DNA from: Opitutaceae bacterium UBA2377
Lineage (GTDB): Bacteria > Verrucomicrobiota > Verrucomicrobiia > Opitutales > Opitutaceae
NCBI GenBank assembly: GCA_002344205.1
Contig: DDSZ01000034.1
Location: 1 to 24,821 of the forward strand
Reading direction: 5' to 3'
Length of the DNA: 24,821 nt
A model generated the notes under the pieces. It was given only the letters and a program-made list of their open reading frames with translations. It made no database searches and was not told the DNA's origin. A program made the translations under genes and the position numbers. Shown piece by piece: positions 1 to 7,358 of this stretch. The number at the start of each line of letters is the position of its first letter. Position 1 is the first letter of the stretch.

Positions 1-248
1 CCGTAGCCGGGGTGGATGGCGTCCACATCGGCGATCTCGGCGGCGCTCATGATCCGGTCGGCGCGCAGGTAGCTGTCGGAGCCGCGTGGTCCGCCGATGC
101 AGATGGCTTCGTCGGCCAACTGGACGTGCAGGGACTGGACATCGGCCTCGGAGTAAACGGCGAGGGTCTTGATGCCCAACTCGCGGCAGGCGCGAATGAT
201 GCGGAGGGCGATTTCACCGCGATTGGCGATGAGGATTTTTTGAATCAT
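1..248 (-). CDS. accC: Biotin carboxylase subunit of acetyl-CoA carboxylase, N-terminal part (runs off the left edge)
   Basis: Biotin carboxylase carries out the ATP- and bicarbonate-dependent carboxylation of the biotin on AccB, the first half-reaction of acetyl-CoA carboxylase in fatty acid synthesis. Only the first 82 codons are present. They start at an ATG (246-248) and begin [17 protein letters not shown], the near-invariant N-terminus of the family's biotin carboxylase N-domain. It is followed by the typical AVYSEAD segment and the IHPGYG stretch at the window edge. The gene lies 71 bp downstream of accB on the same strand, the usual accB-accC order, so the two are very likely co-transcribed. 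A pyruvate or propionyl-CoA carboxylase has a similar N-terminus, but the neighbouring free-standing AccB makes AccC much the better reading. Confidence 0.96.
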   Translation of the reverse strand, partial: MIQKILIANRGEIALRIIRACRELGIKTLAVYSEADVQSLHVQLADEAICIGGPRGSDSYLRADRIMSAAEIADVDAIHPGY

Positions 249-319
249 GGTGCGCGGGTGTCGGTTCTTCCTCGGGCCGGACCAGATGGGCCGGGCCGTG
301 GGGTGGAGCCGGCGAGGGC

Positions 320-814
320 TCAGCCCTGCTTGACCTTGAAAAGGCGCTGGCCGTATTCGACCGGCTGGCCGTTTTCGACGAGGACCTCGACCACGGTGCC
401 TTTCACCTCGGCCTGGATCTCGTTCATGATCTTCATGGCCTCGATGATGCAGACGACCGAGGTTTCGGTGACCTTGCTGTCGGGTTCGACGAAGGATTTG
501 CTCTCCGGAGACGGGGCCCGGTAAAAGGTGCCGACCATCGGCGACTTCACATACACGATCCCGGCTTCATCCTTGGCCGGGGCCGGAGCGACCGTGGCAG
601 GCGCCGGTGAGGCGGGGGCGGCCTGCAGCGGGGCGACGGGGGCCTCGTTGATACCGGGGAAAGGCGAATTGGACGACCGGGAGCTGGAAACGATGGGCAG
701 ACCATTGGCTCCGCGGCGGATCTTCAACTTGAAGCCCTCTTCCTCGACCGCGAATTCGGTCAATTCCGAGCGCTTCATCAGTTCGATGATTTGTTTGATT
801 TGTTTTAGGTCCAA
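320..814 (-). CDS. accB: Biotin carboxyl carrier protein of acetyl-CoA carboxylase
   Basis: AccB carries the biotin that shuttles CO2 from biotin carboxylase to the carboxyltransferase. The protein has 164 residues, normal for the family. The N-terminal part (about 1-35) matches the AccB start region. A flexible Pro/Ala-rich linker (about 57-82) follows, then a biotinyl domain (about 85-164) with the biotinylation motif EAMKIMNEI; the modified lysine is Lys128. The start is a TTG (812-814). The next in-frame ATG is codon 13 and would remove the conserved [13 protein letters not shown] segment, and no ATG lies upstream before an in-frame stop. A weak AGGA lies about 6 bases upstream. The gene is first in an accB-accC operon, behind a 327-base AT-rich leader. 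The rare start codon may keep translation moderate. Confidence 0.96.
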   Translation of the reverse strand: MDLKQIKQIIELMKRSELTEFAVEEEGFKLKIRRGANGLPIVSSSRSSNSPFPGINEAPVAPLQAAPASPAPATVAPAPAKDEAGIVYVKSPMVGTFYRAPSPESKSFVEPDSKVTETSVVCIIEAMKIMNEIQAEVKGTVVEVLVENGQPVEYGQRLFKVKQG

Positions 815-905
815 GTGGTGTCCTGGTTGAGTTTGCTGGTGCCCTGTTAGTGGCGAAAGAGGGTGCAGCGTTCAAAAATACCCGAAACATTGCAATCACT
901 CATTT

Positions 906-934
906 TTGATAAAAATGGGCATTTTTGGCCTCAA
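906..934 (-). promoter_or_regulatory. Candidate sigma-70-type promoter for accB
   Basis: Read on the minus strand, TTGAGG (929-934) and TATCAA (906-911) are separated by 17 bases. Each matches four of six positions of the -35 and -10 consensus. Transcription would begin near 899 and give a leader of about 85 nt. The sequence is AT-rich, so such matches arise easily. Confidence 0.3.
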
Positions 935-1093
935 AATGCCTGAAAATGCGGATTTTGACCTAAAAATTGCTAAAAACTGCCAATATTGAGAATTCATGGC
1001 GGTTGGGTTTGATGTGGCTGTAACCAAACCGTAATCACGGCCTCCAATTCCTATTCAGGCACGAAAACCATTAAAAGAAGCCTGAAATTGGGT

Positions 1094-1129
1094 AAAATCG
1101 CCCGATATTGGGCAGAAAAGGGCGATTTT
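1094..1129 (-). terminator. Terminator-like hairpin after the polymerase gene
   Basis: AAAATCGCCC (1094-1103) and GGGCGATTTT (1120-1129) form a perfect 10-bp inverted repeat with a 16-base loop. It starts 12 bases beyond the stop of the polymerase gene that reads into it. On the minus strand the 3' arm ends in a short T run (GATTTTA). This fits an intrinsic terminator isolating accB from upstream transcription, although the T run is short and part of it pairs in the stem. Confidence 0.6.
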
Positions 1130-1141
1130 CGGCAAAAACGG

Positions 1142-2620
1142 CTACAATTCCCCGTCTTTAAGGCTGGGTGCGCTTAGGGATTCGCTCTCGTTTTGGGCGG
1201 CATGGGCCAAGCCCAGCAAAGACCAAAACACCACTGCGCCCATCGGTCCTTCGAGCACGACGCCGAAGCAGGCGCTGATCAATATCACCCACGTGGCGGC
1301 ATGATAGGAGAGAGCATCGTCGGCAGCCGTCTCATTGGCCCGGCAGGCTTGGGCCAACTGCCAGGAGCGTTTGGTCAGCAGTAACATGAACCAGAGCCAA
1401 AAGCCGGCCCCCAAAATTCCCATCCGGCCAAAGACGGTGAGCACGATACTGTGGGGGCTTCGCGCGGTGAAATCGTCGCCCATCTCCATGTCGTAGGCCC
1501 GGATAAAGCCGGCCGCCAGATCGTAGCCAAAGCCCAGACCAAACAGCGGGCTGCCGGACAAAGTTTCCCGGGCGATGCTGTGCCACCAGACCATGCGAAA
1601 CCGGTTGTTGTCCCCGGTATCCAGACTCATGTCGCCTTGGTAGCTCCGCGAACCCGAGAAATCCGCGATGGAGACAACGTGTTCGTAGGCCGCGTAGATC
1701 CGGCTTTGCTTGAAATCGGCCTGCACAAACGCGGCGTCCGCCACGGCCAGCATCAGACCCAGCACCACCGTTAGCCCCGCGACTCGCAGGACCAGCCAGC
1801 GGCCGGCCAATGCGCAGCCGAGGAGGCCGACGATGAGACCGAGCATGGCCGCGCGGGAGAGGAGGTAGAGGCCAAAGCCCAGTGAAAGCGCCGCCAAGGC
1901 CTGTCCGGTCAGCCGCAGCAGGGCCGGTTGCCGGCGGCTCCACAGCACCAGCAGGAAAAATCCGCTGCACAGGAAGGTCGCCAGCAGGTCTCCCTTGTAG
2001 AAGAATACCGGGACGCCCCGGAGCGTGAATTGCGTGAGAAAAAACACCGGAAACTGCTCCACGATGGCGGCGATCACCGGCAACAACCCGAAGATAACCA
2101 CGAGACATTTTTGCAGCCGGCCCCGGGCGACGGTGTCCGACCCGATGATCAGCAGCAGGAAGTAGAACACGCAGTAGTAAACGGTGGCGAAGTCGCGCAG
2201 GGCGTAGAAACCGTAGCTGCGGACATCCAGTGCCAGCCGGCCGGCCCCGAGCAGGGCCCAGACCAGGAGGGTGAGCCCGACGGCATTCCAGCGGATGGGC
2301 AGATGACGGGTCGCAATGTGGCGGGCGATGACCAGACCCGTGGCCAAGGCGAGGCCGAGTTCCCCGATCGGGAGCGGAAGGGTGCCGAGCGGCATGATCT
2401 GGGCGAAGCCGCGGTTGCCGAGCACGTAGCCGGCGAGGAGGAAAACGCAGACGCTCGCTTCCGTCGTCAGCCAGCCCCACCACTCCAGCATCACGATCAC
2501 CAGCAGCGCGCCGACGAGAGCGGCGAACATAAAGTTGGAGTCGGCAATCTGCCAGCCCGAGTAGATCGCCACGATCATGGCGACAAGGCTCACCAACACA
2601 TGGCGAAGACGGGGGGTCAC
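1142..2620 (-). CDS. O-antigen ligase/polymerase-family membrane protein (Wzy/WaaL-like)
   Basis: This 492-residue protein is almost entirely hydrophobic, with roughly 11-13 predicted membrane segments, and belongs by appearance to the O-antigen ligase/polymerase superfamily (Wzy_C type). The features used are the long periplasmic loop (about residues 295-392) rich in charged and aromatic residues, RFRMVWWHS near 340-348, the GLGFGYD segment, and SPHSIVLTVFGRMGI near 388-402. The PHS plus glycine-rich pattern is typical of this family. It would polymerise lipid-linked repeat units or transfer glycan to an acceptor at the outer face of the inner membrane. The start is a GTG (2618-2620). It diverges from a GT2 gene and sits at the edge of a glycan locus with a Wzx-like flippase. 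Polymerase and ligase cannot be separated from sequence alone. Confidence 0.85.
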   Translation of the reverse strand: MTPRLRHVLVSLVAMIVAIYSGWQIADSNFMFAALVGALLVIVMLEWWGWLTTEASVCVFLLAGYVLGNRGFAQIMPLGTLPLPIGELGLALATGLVIARHIATRHLPIRWNAVGLTLLVWALLGAGRLALDVRSYGFYALRDFATVYYCVFYFLLLIIGSDTVARGRLQKCLVVIFGLLPVIAAIVEQFPVFFLTQFTLRGVPVFFYKGDLLATFLCSGFFLLVLWSRRQPALLRLTGQALAALSLGFGLYLLSRAAMLGLIVGLLGCALAGRWLVLRVAGLTVVLGLMLAVADAAFVQADFKQSRIYAAYEHVVSIADFSGSRSYQGDMSLDTGDNNRFRMVWWHSIARETLSGSPLFGLGFGYDLAAGFIRAYDMEMGDDFTARSPHSIVLTVFGRMGILGAGFWLWFMLLLTKRSWQLAQACRANETAADDALSYHAATWVILISACFGVVLEGPMGAVVFWSLLGLAHAAQNESESLSAPSLKDGEL

Positions 2621-2710
2621 CCGCCCACATCAACGGCCGGCCAAAGCGCTGGCAATAGCCGCATGTGATAACTTGCCCGGCCTGTGCCGGCCTGCCAGCC
2701 TGACGCATCC

Positions 2711-3592
2711 ATGGGACTTGTCTCGGTAATCCTGCCCACGCGCGACCGCCCGCGGTTGTTGACGCGGGCGCTCGACAGCCTGTTGGCCCAGCGCGGAGTG
2801 GAGCTTGAGATCGTCGTGGTGGACAACAACTGCGCGGCGCCGCCGCTCCGGGAGGCCCTCGCGGCGGATGCCCGCATGCAGGATCCGCGGGTGCGGTTGG
2901 TGGAGGCGCCGGGCGCGGCTTCGGCGGCGGCGGCGCGCAATGCCGGCCTGGCCGTAGCGAAAGGAGAGTGGGTGGCGTTTCTGGATGACGATGACGAGTA
3001 TCTCCCGGACAAGCTGGCACGGCAAATGGCCTGCGCCGAGCAAACCGGTGCGCCTTTGGTGCTTTGCGGGGCGGAGATCCGGCTCGCGGCCCGCCGCCGC
3101 ACGATCCAGGCGGCGCAGGACCAGTTTTCCGGCGACGGGCTGCTGCTCGATGCCATCTGGGGCACGCCGTATCTGTTCATGCGGAGGGATCCGGCGCTGT
3201 TGTTTGATCCCGCCCTGCAGGCCGGCGAGGACCTTGTCTTTGCCCAGGATTACATCCGTCGGCATGGGATTGACCGTGTGCCCAATGTCCCTGCGCCGCT
3301 CGTCGTGGTTCATCCGCAGCCGGGGGCGCGGGTCAATCTCAACCCCGCGGCCCACTGGCGGGCGGCGAAGCGGGTTTTGCGTTCGCCGCGGGCCGTCTAT
3401 TCGCGGCCGGCCCGCCGCCGTTTCCTGCTGCGGATGCGGCTGCAGTGTTACAAGGCCCCGGGCGGTTCATGGGGCCGGCTGCTGGCCATCGGTTGCCGCC
3501 TGCTGTGCGTCGGCGGGGTGGGCGAAGGCCGGCGGGTCTTGAACGCCTGGCTGCAACGCACCGGCTGGTTCAGCCGCCGGCTGGTTTCCTAG
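2711..3592 (+). CDS. Glycosyltransferase family 2
   Basis: A GT-A fold inverting glycosyltransferase of 293 residues that would transfer an activated sugar onto a growing surface glycan at the cytoplasmic side. It opens with VSVILPTRDRPRLL, the usual first beta strand, continues with EIVVVDNN, and has the acidic metal/nucleotide site DDDDE at residues 92-96 and an AGEDLVFAQDY segment matching the usual ED motif. I chose the ATG at 2711 because GT2 proteins normally begin right before this first strand; an in-frame GTG at 2684 would add nine residues. The C-terminal third is very Arg-rich and may contact membrane or lipid substrate. Its TAG stop overlaps that of the convergent flippase gene by a few bases. 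The sugar substrate is unknown. Confidence 0.9.
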   Translation: MGLVSVILPTRDRPRLLTRALDSLLAQRGVELEIVVVDNNCAAPPLREALAADARMQDPRVRLVEAPGAASAAAARNAGLAVAKGEWVAFLDDDDEYLPDKLARQMACAEQTGAPLVLCGAEIRLAARRRTIQAAQDQFSGDGLLLDAIWGTPYLFMRRDPALLFDPALQAGEDLVFAQDYIRRHGIDRVPNVPAPLVVVHPQPGARVNLNPAAHWRAAKRVLRSPRAVYSRPARRRFLLRMRLQCYKAPGGSWGRLLAIGCRLLCVGGVGEGRRVLNAWLQRTGWFSRRLVS

Positions 3593-5049
3593 CCCGCCCG
3601 ACCGTGGATCATTTGCAGGGCGGCGCGGAGTTCGCGACGCAAGGGCGGGCACGAGGTCGCGAGCGCGAGCGTGGTCGCGAGCATGATGCCGGTTATGATC
3701 AAGACAGCGGGGAGGTCGGCCGCTTCCTCCCACCAAGGCCGGGTCAGTTGCAGGGCGGCGCCGAGCACGAGACCCAGCAATCCGGGCCAGACACTGGCGG
3801 CGGCCAGATCCCATGCGCGGAAAGGGCTGGCCCGGCCGATGACCCAAAGACTGACCGGCAGGAGCAACCACTGCACGCCCACCGCGATGGCGGCGATGGC
3901 GGCTGGTCCCGCGGCGGCGAAAATCGTGAGGGCGGTCGCAAGCGCGGCCAGCCGGACCATGGACCACAGCAACAACCGGCGGCTGCGCCGGCTTGCGGCC
4001 AAAATCCACAGCTCGGCAAACAGCCAGGGCTGCAACGGCAGGCTGAGCGCCAGCCAGCGCAACAACCCGGCGGCCTCTGTCCATTGGTGGCCCAGCAGAC
4101 AGCGCAGGATCAATTCCGGCGCCACGACCAAGACCGCGCCCAACGGCAGGCAGACGTAGGCGAGGGTGTTCAGGATGCGCCGGCACCATTGGCGGAACGC
4201 TTCCGGTTCGTCGCGCAATTTTACCAATCCTTGGATCATCCATCCCGTGAGGCCGGCCACCAAACCGTAGGTCGGCAGCGTGCCGAGTTGCCAGGCGCGG
4301 CCGTAAAGGCCAAGTGCGTGGGAGCCGAAGCGGACGGCGACAAAAGCCTGGTCCACCATCTGCGCGGCGTATTGCACCAGGTTGAAGCCCGCCAATTGCA
4401 GCCCGGTGCGGACGAAGCGCCCGGTGCCGGTAAATTCCGCGCGCCCGGCCAGTCGGACCGGGGCGGCCAGCATCAGGCCGAGCGCGGTTGTGCACTCCTG
4501 CACGAGAATCATCGCGGCGAGCGACCAATAGCCGTGACCGCGGAAAGCCAGCGCGATGGCGACGACGATGCCGGCTACCAGTCCGCCGGCCTCGATGAGA
4601 CTGATCGTCCGGAACCGCAGCTCGCGGCCCAGCTCCACCCGGTATTGTCCGCCGATGCCCTGCAGCAGAAACGATACCGCAAGAGCATACAGCAGCGGTT
4701 GGAGCGCGGGTTGGGCAAAAAAAGCCGCGGCCAACGGCGCCAACACACAGGTGAAGGCCGCGACCAACAGGCCGGCGCCGCTTTGCAGCCAGAACAGCAG
4801 ACGGCTTTCGCCCGGAGTCAGACTTCCCTGCTGCATGGCGGCGGCCGAGAGGCCCAGGTCCCGCACGGTTTGGAGCAGGCCATAGACCAAGGCCGCCATG
4901 CCGAAGATACCGAAGTCCAGCGGTGAGAGCAGCCGGGCCAGCGTCACCATCGAGACCAGCCGCAACAGCAGCCGCAGCGCCTGCACCCAGACCACGGCGG
5001 CGCCTCCGGCCGCGAGGCGGGCGAACAGCGGCTGGGTGGGTGCGCTCAT
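3589..5049 (-). CDS. Oligosaccharide flippase, Wzx/RfbX-like
   Basis: A 486-residue polytopic membrane protein of the polysaccharide-biosynthesis (MATE/MOP superfamily) type, which flips undecaprenyl-linked repeat units across the inner membrane. There are about 12-14 hydrophobic segments. The N-terminus carries the family pattern, with a LARLLSPLDFGIFGMA segment near residues 38-53 (compare the common ARLLxPxDFG motif), and RFGSHALGLYGRAWQL follows in the middle of the protein. The start is taken at the ATG 5047-5049, giving MSAPTQPLF. An upstream in-frame start at 5109 would add 20 polar residues and seems unlikely. The gene is convergent with a GT2 and divergent from a GT4. Together with the Wzy/WaaL-like gene it indicates a Wzx/Wzy-dependent pathway. 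Teichuronic or lipid III type flippases are alternatives. Confidence 0.88.
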   Translation of the reverse strand: MSAPTQPLFARLAAGGAAVVWVQALRLLLRLVSMVTLARLLSPLDFGIFGMAALVYGLLQTVRDLGLSAAAMQQGSLTPGESRLLFWLQSGAGLLVAAFTCVLAPLAAAFFAQPALQPLLYALAVSFLLQGIGGQYRVELGRELRFRTISLIEAGGLVAGIVVAIALAFRGHGYWSLAAMILVQECTTALGLMLAAPVRLAGRAEFTGTGRFVRTGLQLAGFNLVQYAAQMVDQAFVAVRFGSHALGLYGRAWQLGTLPTYGLVAGLTGWMIQGLVKLRDEPEAFRQWCRRILNTLAYVCLPLGAVLVVAPELILRCLLGHQWTEAAGLLRWLALSLPLQPWLFAELWILAASRRSRRLLLWSMVRLAALATALTIFAAAGPAAIAAIAVGVQWLLLPVSLWVIGRASPFRAWDLAAASVWPGLLGLVLGAALQLTRPWWEEAADLPAVLIITGIMLATTLALATSCPPLRRELRAALQMIHGRAG

Positions 5050-5138
5050 GCGGAAAGAAGCATTGTGGGACCGGGATTTTTGCGAACGCTCGACGCAAGG
5101 CCATCCCATTTCGTGAGCAACGGCCGACTTCTCATCCC

Positions 5139-6284
5139 ATGGAACCGCCGGAATTCAAGGTGCTGCATGTCTCGCCGCGCGTGCAGGCGCGGGGCGGCAT
5201 CGAGACCCTGCATGACTTTCACCGCGCATGGCCGGGCCCGCCGGAATTTGTGGCGCTTTTTGACCGCAATCCCGTCCGCCGTTCCGGCTACGCGAACCTG
5301 GATTTCACCTGGCGCACGCCGTTGTGGCGGATGCGCCGGAGTTTCGCCCGGGCGCTGGCGCGGCACCCCGGTTCGCTCGTGGTTTATCACAACGGCTGGG
5401 GGTTGCCCCTGTTGCACGATCTCGACCGGGCGGCCCGCCGCGTGGTTTTTCTGCATGCGGATCCCGCCTACCACGCGGCGGACCTGCCGGCGTTTGCCGG
5501 TCTGGTGGACGGAGTGATTGGCGTGACGCCGGCGCTGCGCGAACCGGTGCGGAGTGCCTTGCCGGGGATGACGGACGAACGGCTGACGATCGTGCGCGCA
5601 CCGGTCGAAGTCCCGGCGGGATGCCGGGCAAAGCCGCGGGCGGCGGAGGCGGGGCTGGTCATCGGTTATGCGGGCCGGCTGGAGCGGGCGGAAAAGCGGC
5701 TGGATCAGCTGCCGGCACTGGTGACGGCGCTGGAAAAGTCGGGGTTGGACTGCCGCGTCGAACTGCTGGGCGAGGGTCCGCTGCGGCCGTGGCTGGAGCG
5801 CCGGCTGCGCGGCCGCGTGCGGTTTCATGGCTGGGTGCCCAAGGAGGAGTTCTGGCGCATCATGTCCGGCTGGGATGCCCTGGTGATGTTCAGCGAGCAC
5901 GAAGGCGGGCCGATCGCGTTGCTGGAAGGCATGGCGTTGGGGTTGATCCCCTTTTATCCGGCGCGGCAGGGGAGTTGGGCGGATATCTATGTGCCGCAGG
6001 TGGACCCGCGCTGCCATTATCCTCCGGGTGACATGTCGGCGCTGGCGCGGGCGGTTGGAGAGGTGATGCGGCAGCCGGGTGAACAACTGACGGCGGCGCG
6101 GGAACGGGCGCGGGCCCTGATCGCCGGCCATCGCCGCGAAAATTACGAGGCCGATGGTCTCGGCTGCCTGCGCCGGGTGGGAACATTGCCGCGTTTGTCG
6201 CGGGACCGGCCGCGGCGGTTCCGGCTGACAGATTGTTTGCCGCTGGGCGTGGTCACGCGCTGGGCGCAGGCTGCGCTGCGCTGA
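5139..6284 (+). CDS. Glycosyltransferase family 4
   Basis: A retaining GT-B fold glycosyltransferase of 381 residues. The N-terminal domain starts KVLHVSPRVQARGGIETL, with the Gly-rich acceptor loop common in GT4. The C-terminal domain begins near VIGYAGRLERAEKRLD (about 174-189), has a LLGEGPLR turn, and contains the donor-binding E-x7-E motif EGGPIALLE at residues 255-263. The reading frame is open for another 72 codons upstream, but that extension is Arg/Pro-rich and overlaps the divergent flippase gene, so I use the ATG at 5139. It probably leads a three-gene unit with the two GT2 genes that follow, the first 54 bases downstream behind a strong hairpin. The sugar donor cannot be inferred. 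Confidence 0.92.
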   Translation: MEPPEFKVLHVSPRVQARGGIETLHDFHRAWPGPPEFVALFDRNPVRRSGYANLDFTWRTPLWRMRRSFARALARHPGSLVVYHNGWGLPLLHDLDRAARRVVFLHADPAYHAADLPAFAGLVDGVIGVTPALREPVRSALPGMTDERLTIVRAPVEVPAGCRAKPRAAEAGLVIGYAGRLERAEKRLDQLPALVTALEKSGLDCRVELLGEGPLRPWLERRLRGRVRFHGWVPKEEFWRIMSGWDALVMFSEHEGGPIALLEGMALGLIPFYPARQGSWADIYVPQVDPRCHYPPGDMSALARAVGEVMRQPGEQLTAARERARALIAGHRRENYEADGLGCLRRVGTLPRLSRDRPRRFRLTDCLPLGVVTRWAQAALR

Positions 6285-6285
6285 A

Positions 6286-6328
6286 TCCGGCGATATGTCC
6301 GGCTTGCCTTCAAGCGGGCATCGCCGGA
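6286..6328 (+). promoter_or_regulatory. RBS-masking hairpin between GT4 and GT2 genes
   Basis: TCCGGCGAT (6286-6294) pairs perfectly with ATCGCCGGA (6320-6328), and a nested stem GCTTG/CAAGC (6302-6306 with 6311-6315) closes around CCTT. The 3' arm contains most of the only evident ribosome-binding sequence, GGAG at 6326-6329, nine bases before the GTG start of the next gene. The 5' arm begins just after the GT4 stop. There is no T run, so translational coupling or attenuation of initiation is more likely than termination. Confidence 0.5.
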
Positions 6329-6338
6329 GCCTGCGGGG

Positions 6339-7355
6339 GTGAGCGAACCCGCGATCTCGGTCCTGATGATCACCCACAACCAAGGGGATCTCCTGCCCGT
6401 GGCGGTGCGTAGCATGCTCGACCAGACTTGGCGCGATCTCGAGTTGGTGCTGGTGGACAACGGCGCAACGGACGGTTCAGTGGACAGGTTGGCCGCCGAG
6501 GTGGGCGATCCGCGGCTGCGGATCGTGCGGTTGCCAGCCAACACCGGGATTGCCGCCGGGCTCAACCACGGGGTGTCACACTGCCGCGCCCGTCTCATTG
6601 CCCTCATGGACAGCGATGACATCAGCCATCCGCGGCGGTTGGAACTGCAGCTGGCGGTGCTGGCCGCCGAGCCGGAGCTGACCGGCGTGAGCTGCGATGC
6701 TAGGATGATCGACACCGCGGGCCGGCCCATCGGGGAGTGGCGGAGTTTCCACACGCCGGAAGATATCCGGCGCTACGCCGCCTACAACATGCCGTTGCAT
6801 CATCCGGGCATGCTGATGCGCCGGGAGATCGCCGAACAGGTCCCATACCGGACGGAGTTCGAGCTGGCCTCCGATTTTGATTTCATGTCGCGCGCCGTCC
6901 AGCACGGGCGTTTTGCCAGCCTCCCCGTCCTGCTCTATGATTACCGCCGGCATCCCGGCTCCTCGACCGTGGCACGGGAGACGAGCAGCATGATCTCGCG
7001 CTGCGTGGTGCGGGTGGCGGCGGCGCGCCGGGCGGCGGGCCGACCGGAAAGTCTCGACGAATTGGCCCCGATGGCGGCAGCACAGGAGAAGGCGGGTTTG
7101 AGTTTGGATCGGATCTACCGGGATTATGCGGCGCTGTGCCGCCGGGAGGGTTTCGGCGCGCTGGCCTGCCTGCACGCCGCGCTGGCGATGCGGGAACAAC
7201 CCGGTTTGGCGAATGCGGTCCGCTACGGCTGGAGCCTGCTGCGCGCGCTGATCGCCGAGCCCTCGGCGCTGCCGGCCGCGCTGCACGGGCTGATGAAGGG
7301 ACCGTTCTGGCTGCTGTTGAAACGCCGGGGTTTTCCGGCGTTTCCGCGCTACTGA
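6339..7355 (+). CDS. Glycosyltransferase family 2 (first of a tandem pair)
   Basis: A 338-residue GT-A glycosyltransferase. The first strand AISVLMITHNQGDLLPVAV is followed by LELVLVDNGATDGS (35-47), the DxD-type site DSDD at residues 91-94, and an ASDFDFMSRA segment that occupies the position of the usual catalytic ED. A helical C-terminal region of about 110 residues follows. The start is GTG (6339-6341), with GGAG nine bases upstream inside a hairpin. Only three bases separate it from the next GT2, so the two are co-translated. The two share order, length and many short blocks (DPRLR-VRL, AGRP-G, DIR-Y), which suggests they arose by duplication. Substrate unknown; a role in the surface glycan is inferred from neighbours. 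Confidence 0.9.
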   Translation: MSEPAISVLMITHNQGDLLPVAVRSMLDQTWRDLELVLVDNGATDGSVDRLAAEVGDPRLRIVRLPANTGIAAGLNHGVSHCRARLIALMDSDDISHPRRLELQLAVLAAEPELTGVSCDARMIDTAGRPIGEWRSFHTPEDIRRYAAYNMPLHHPGMLMRREIAEQVPYRTEFELASDFDFMSRAVQHGRFASLPVLLYDYRRHPGSSTVARETSSMISRCVVRVAAARRAAGRPESLDELAPMAAAQEKAGLSLDRIYRDYAALCRREGFGALACLHAALAMREQPGLANAVRYGWSLLRALIAEPSALPAALHGLMKGPFWLLLKRRGFPAFPRY

Positions 7356-7358
7356 GCC

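Larger units (their letters stand above)
815..1141. promoter_or_regulatory. AT-rich accB leader with helically phased A/T tracts
   Basis: This 327-base gap lies between the polymerase stop codon and the accB start. It is strikingly AT-rich compared with its surroundings and has no plausible gene. Runs of four or five A or T are centred near 905, 913, 924, 934, 944, 954, 964 and 974, about 10 bp apart. A second, looser series lies near 1065, 1074, 1086, 1095, 1117, 1127 and 1136. Phased A-tracts are known to bend DNA. The region probably holds the accB promoter and perhaps UP-type or nucleoid-protein sites, which is inference. Confidence 0.6.

Noticed and set aside
1332..3020. Long open frame opposite/overlapping the polymerase and GT2 genes
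   Set aside because: Its translation is Pro/Arg/Ala-rich low-complexity text with no family motif, a usual by-product of high GC; the frame overlaps two well-supported genes.
3445..5104. Open frames of about 490-545 codons over the flippase gene on both strands
   Set aside because: They are rich in Arg, Gly, Gln and Pro and have no recognisable domain, while the flippase frame shows membrane segments and family motifs.
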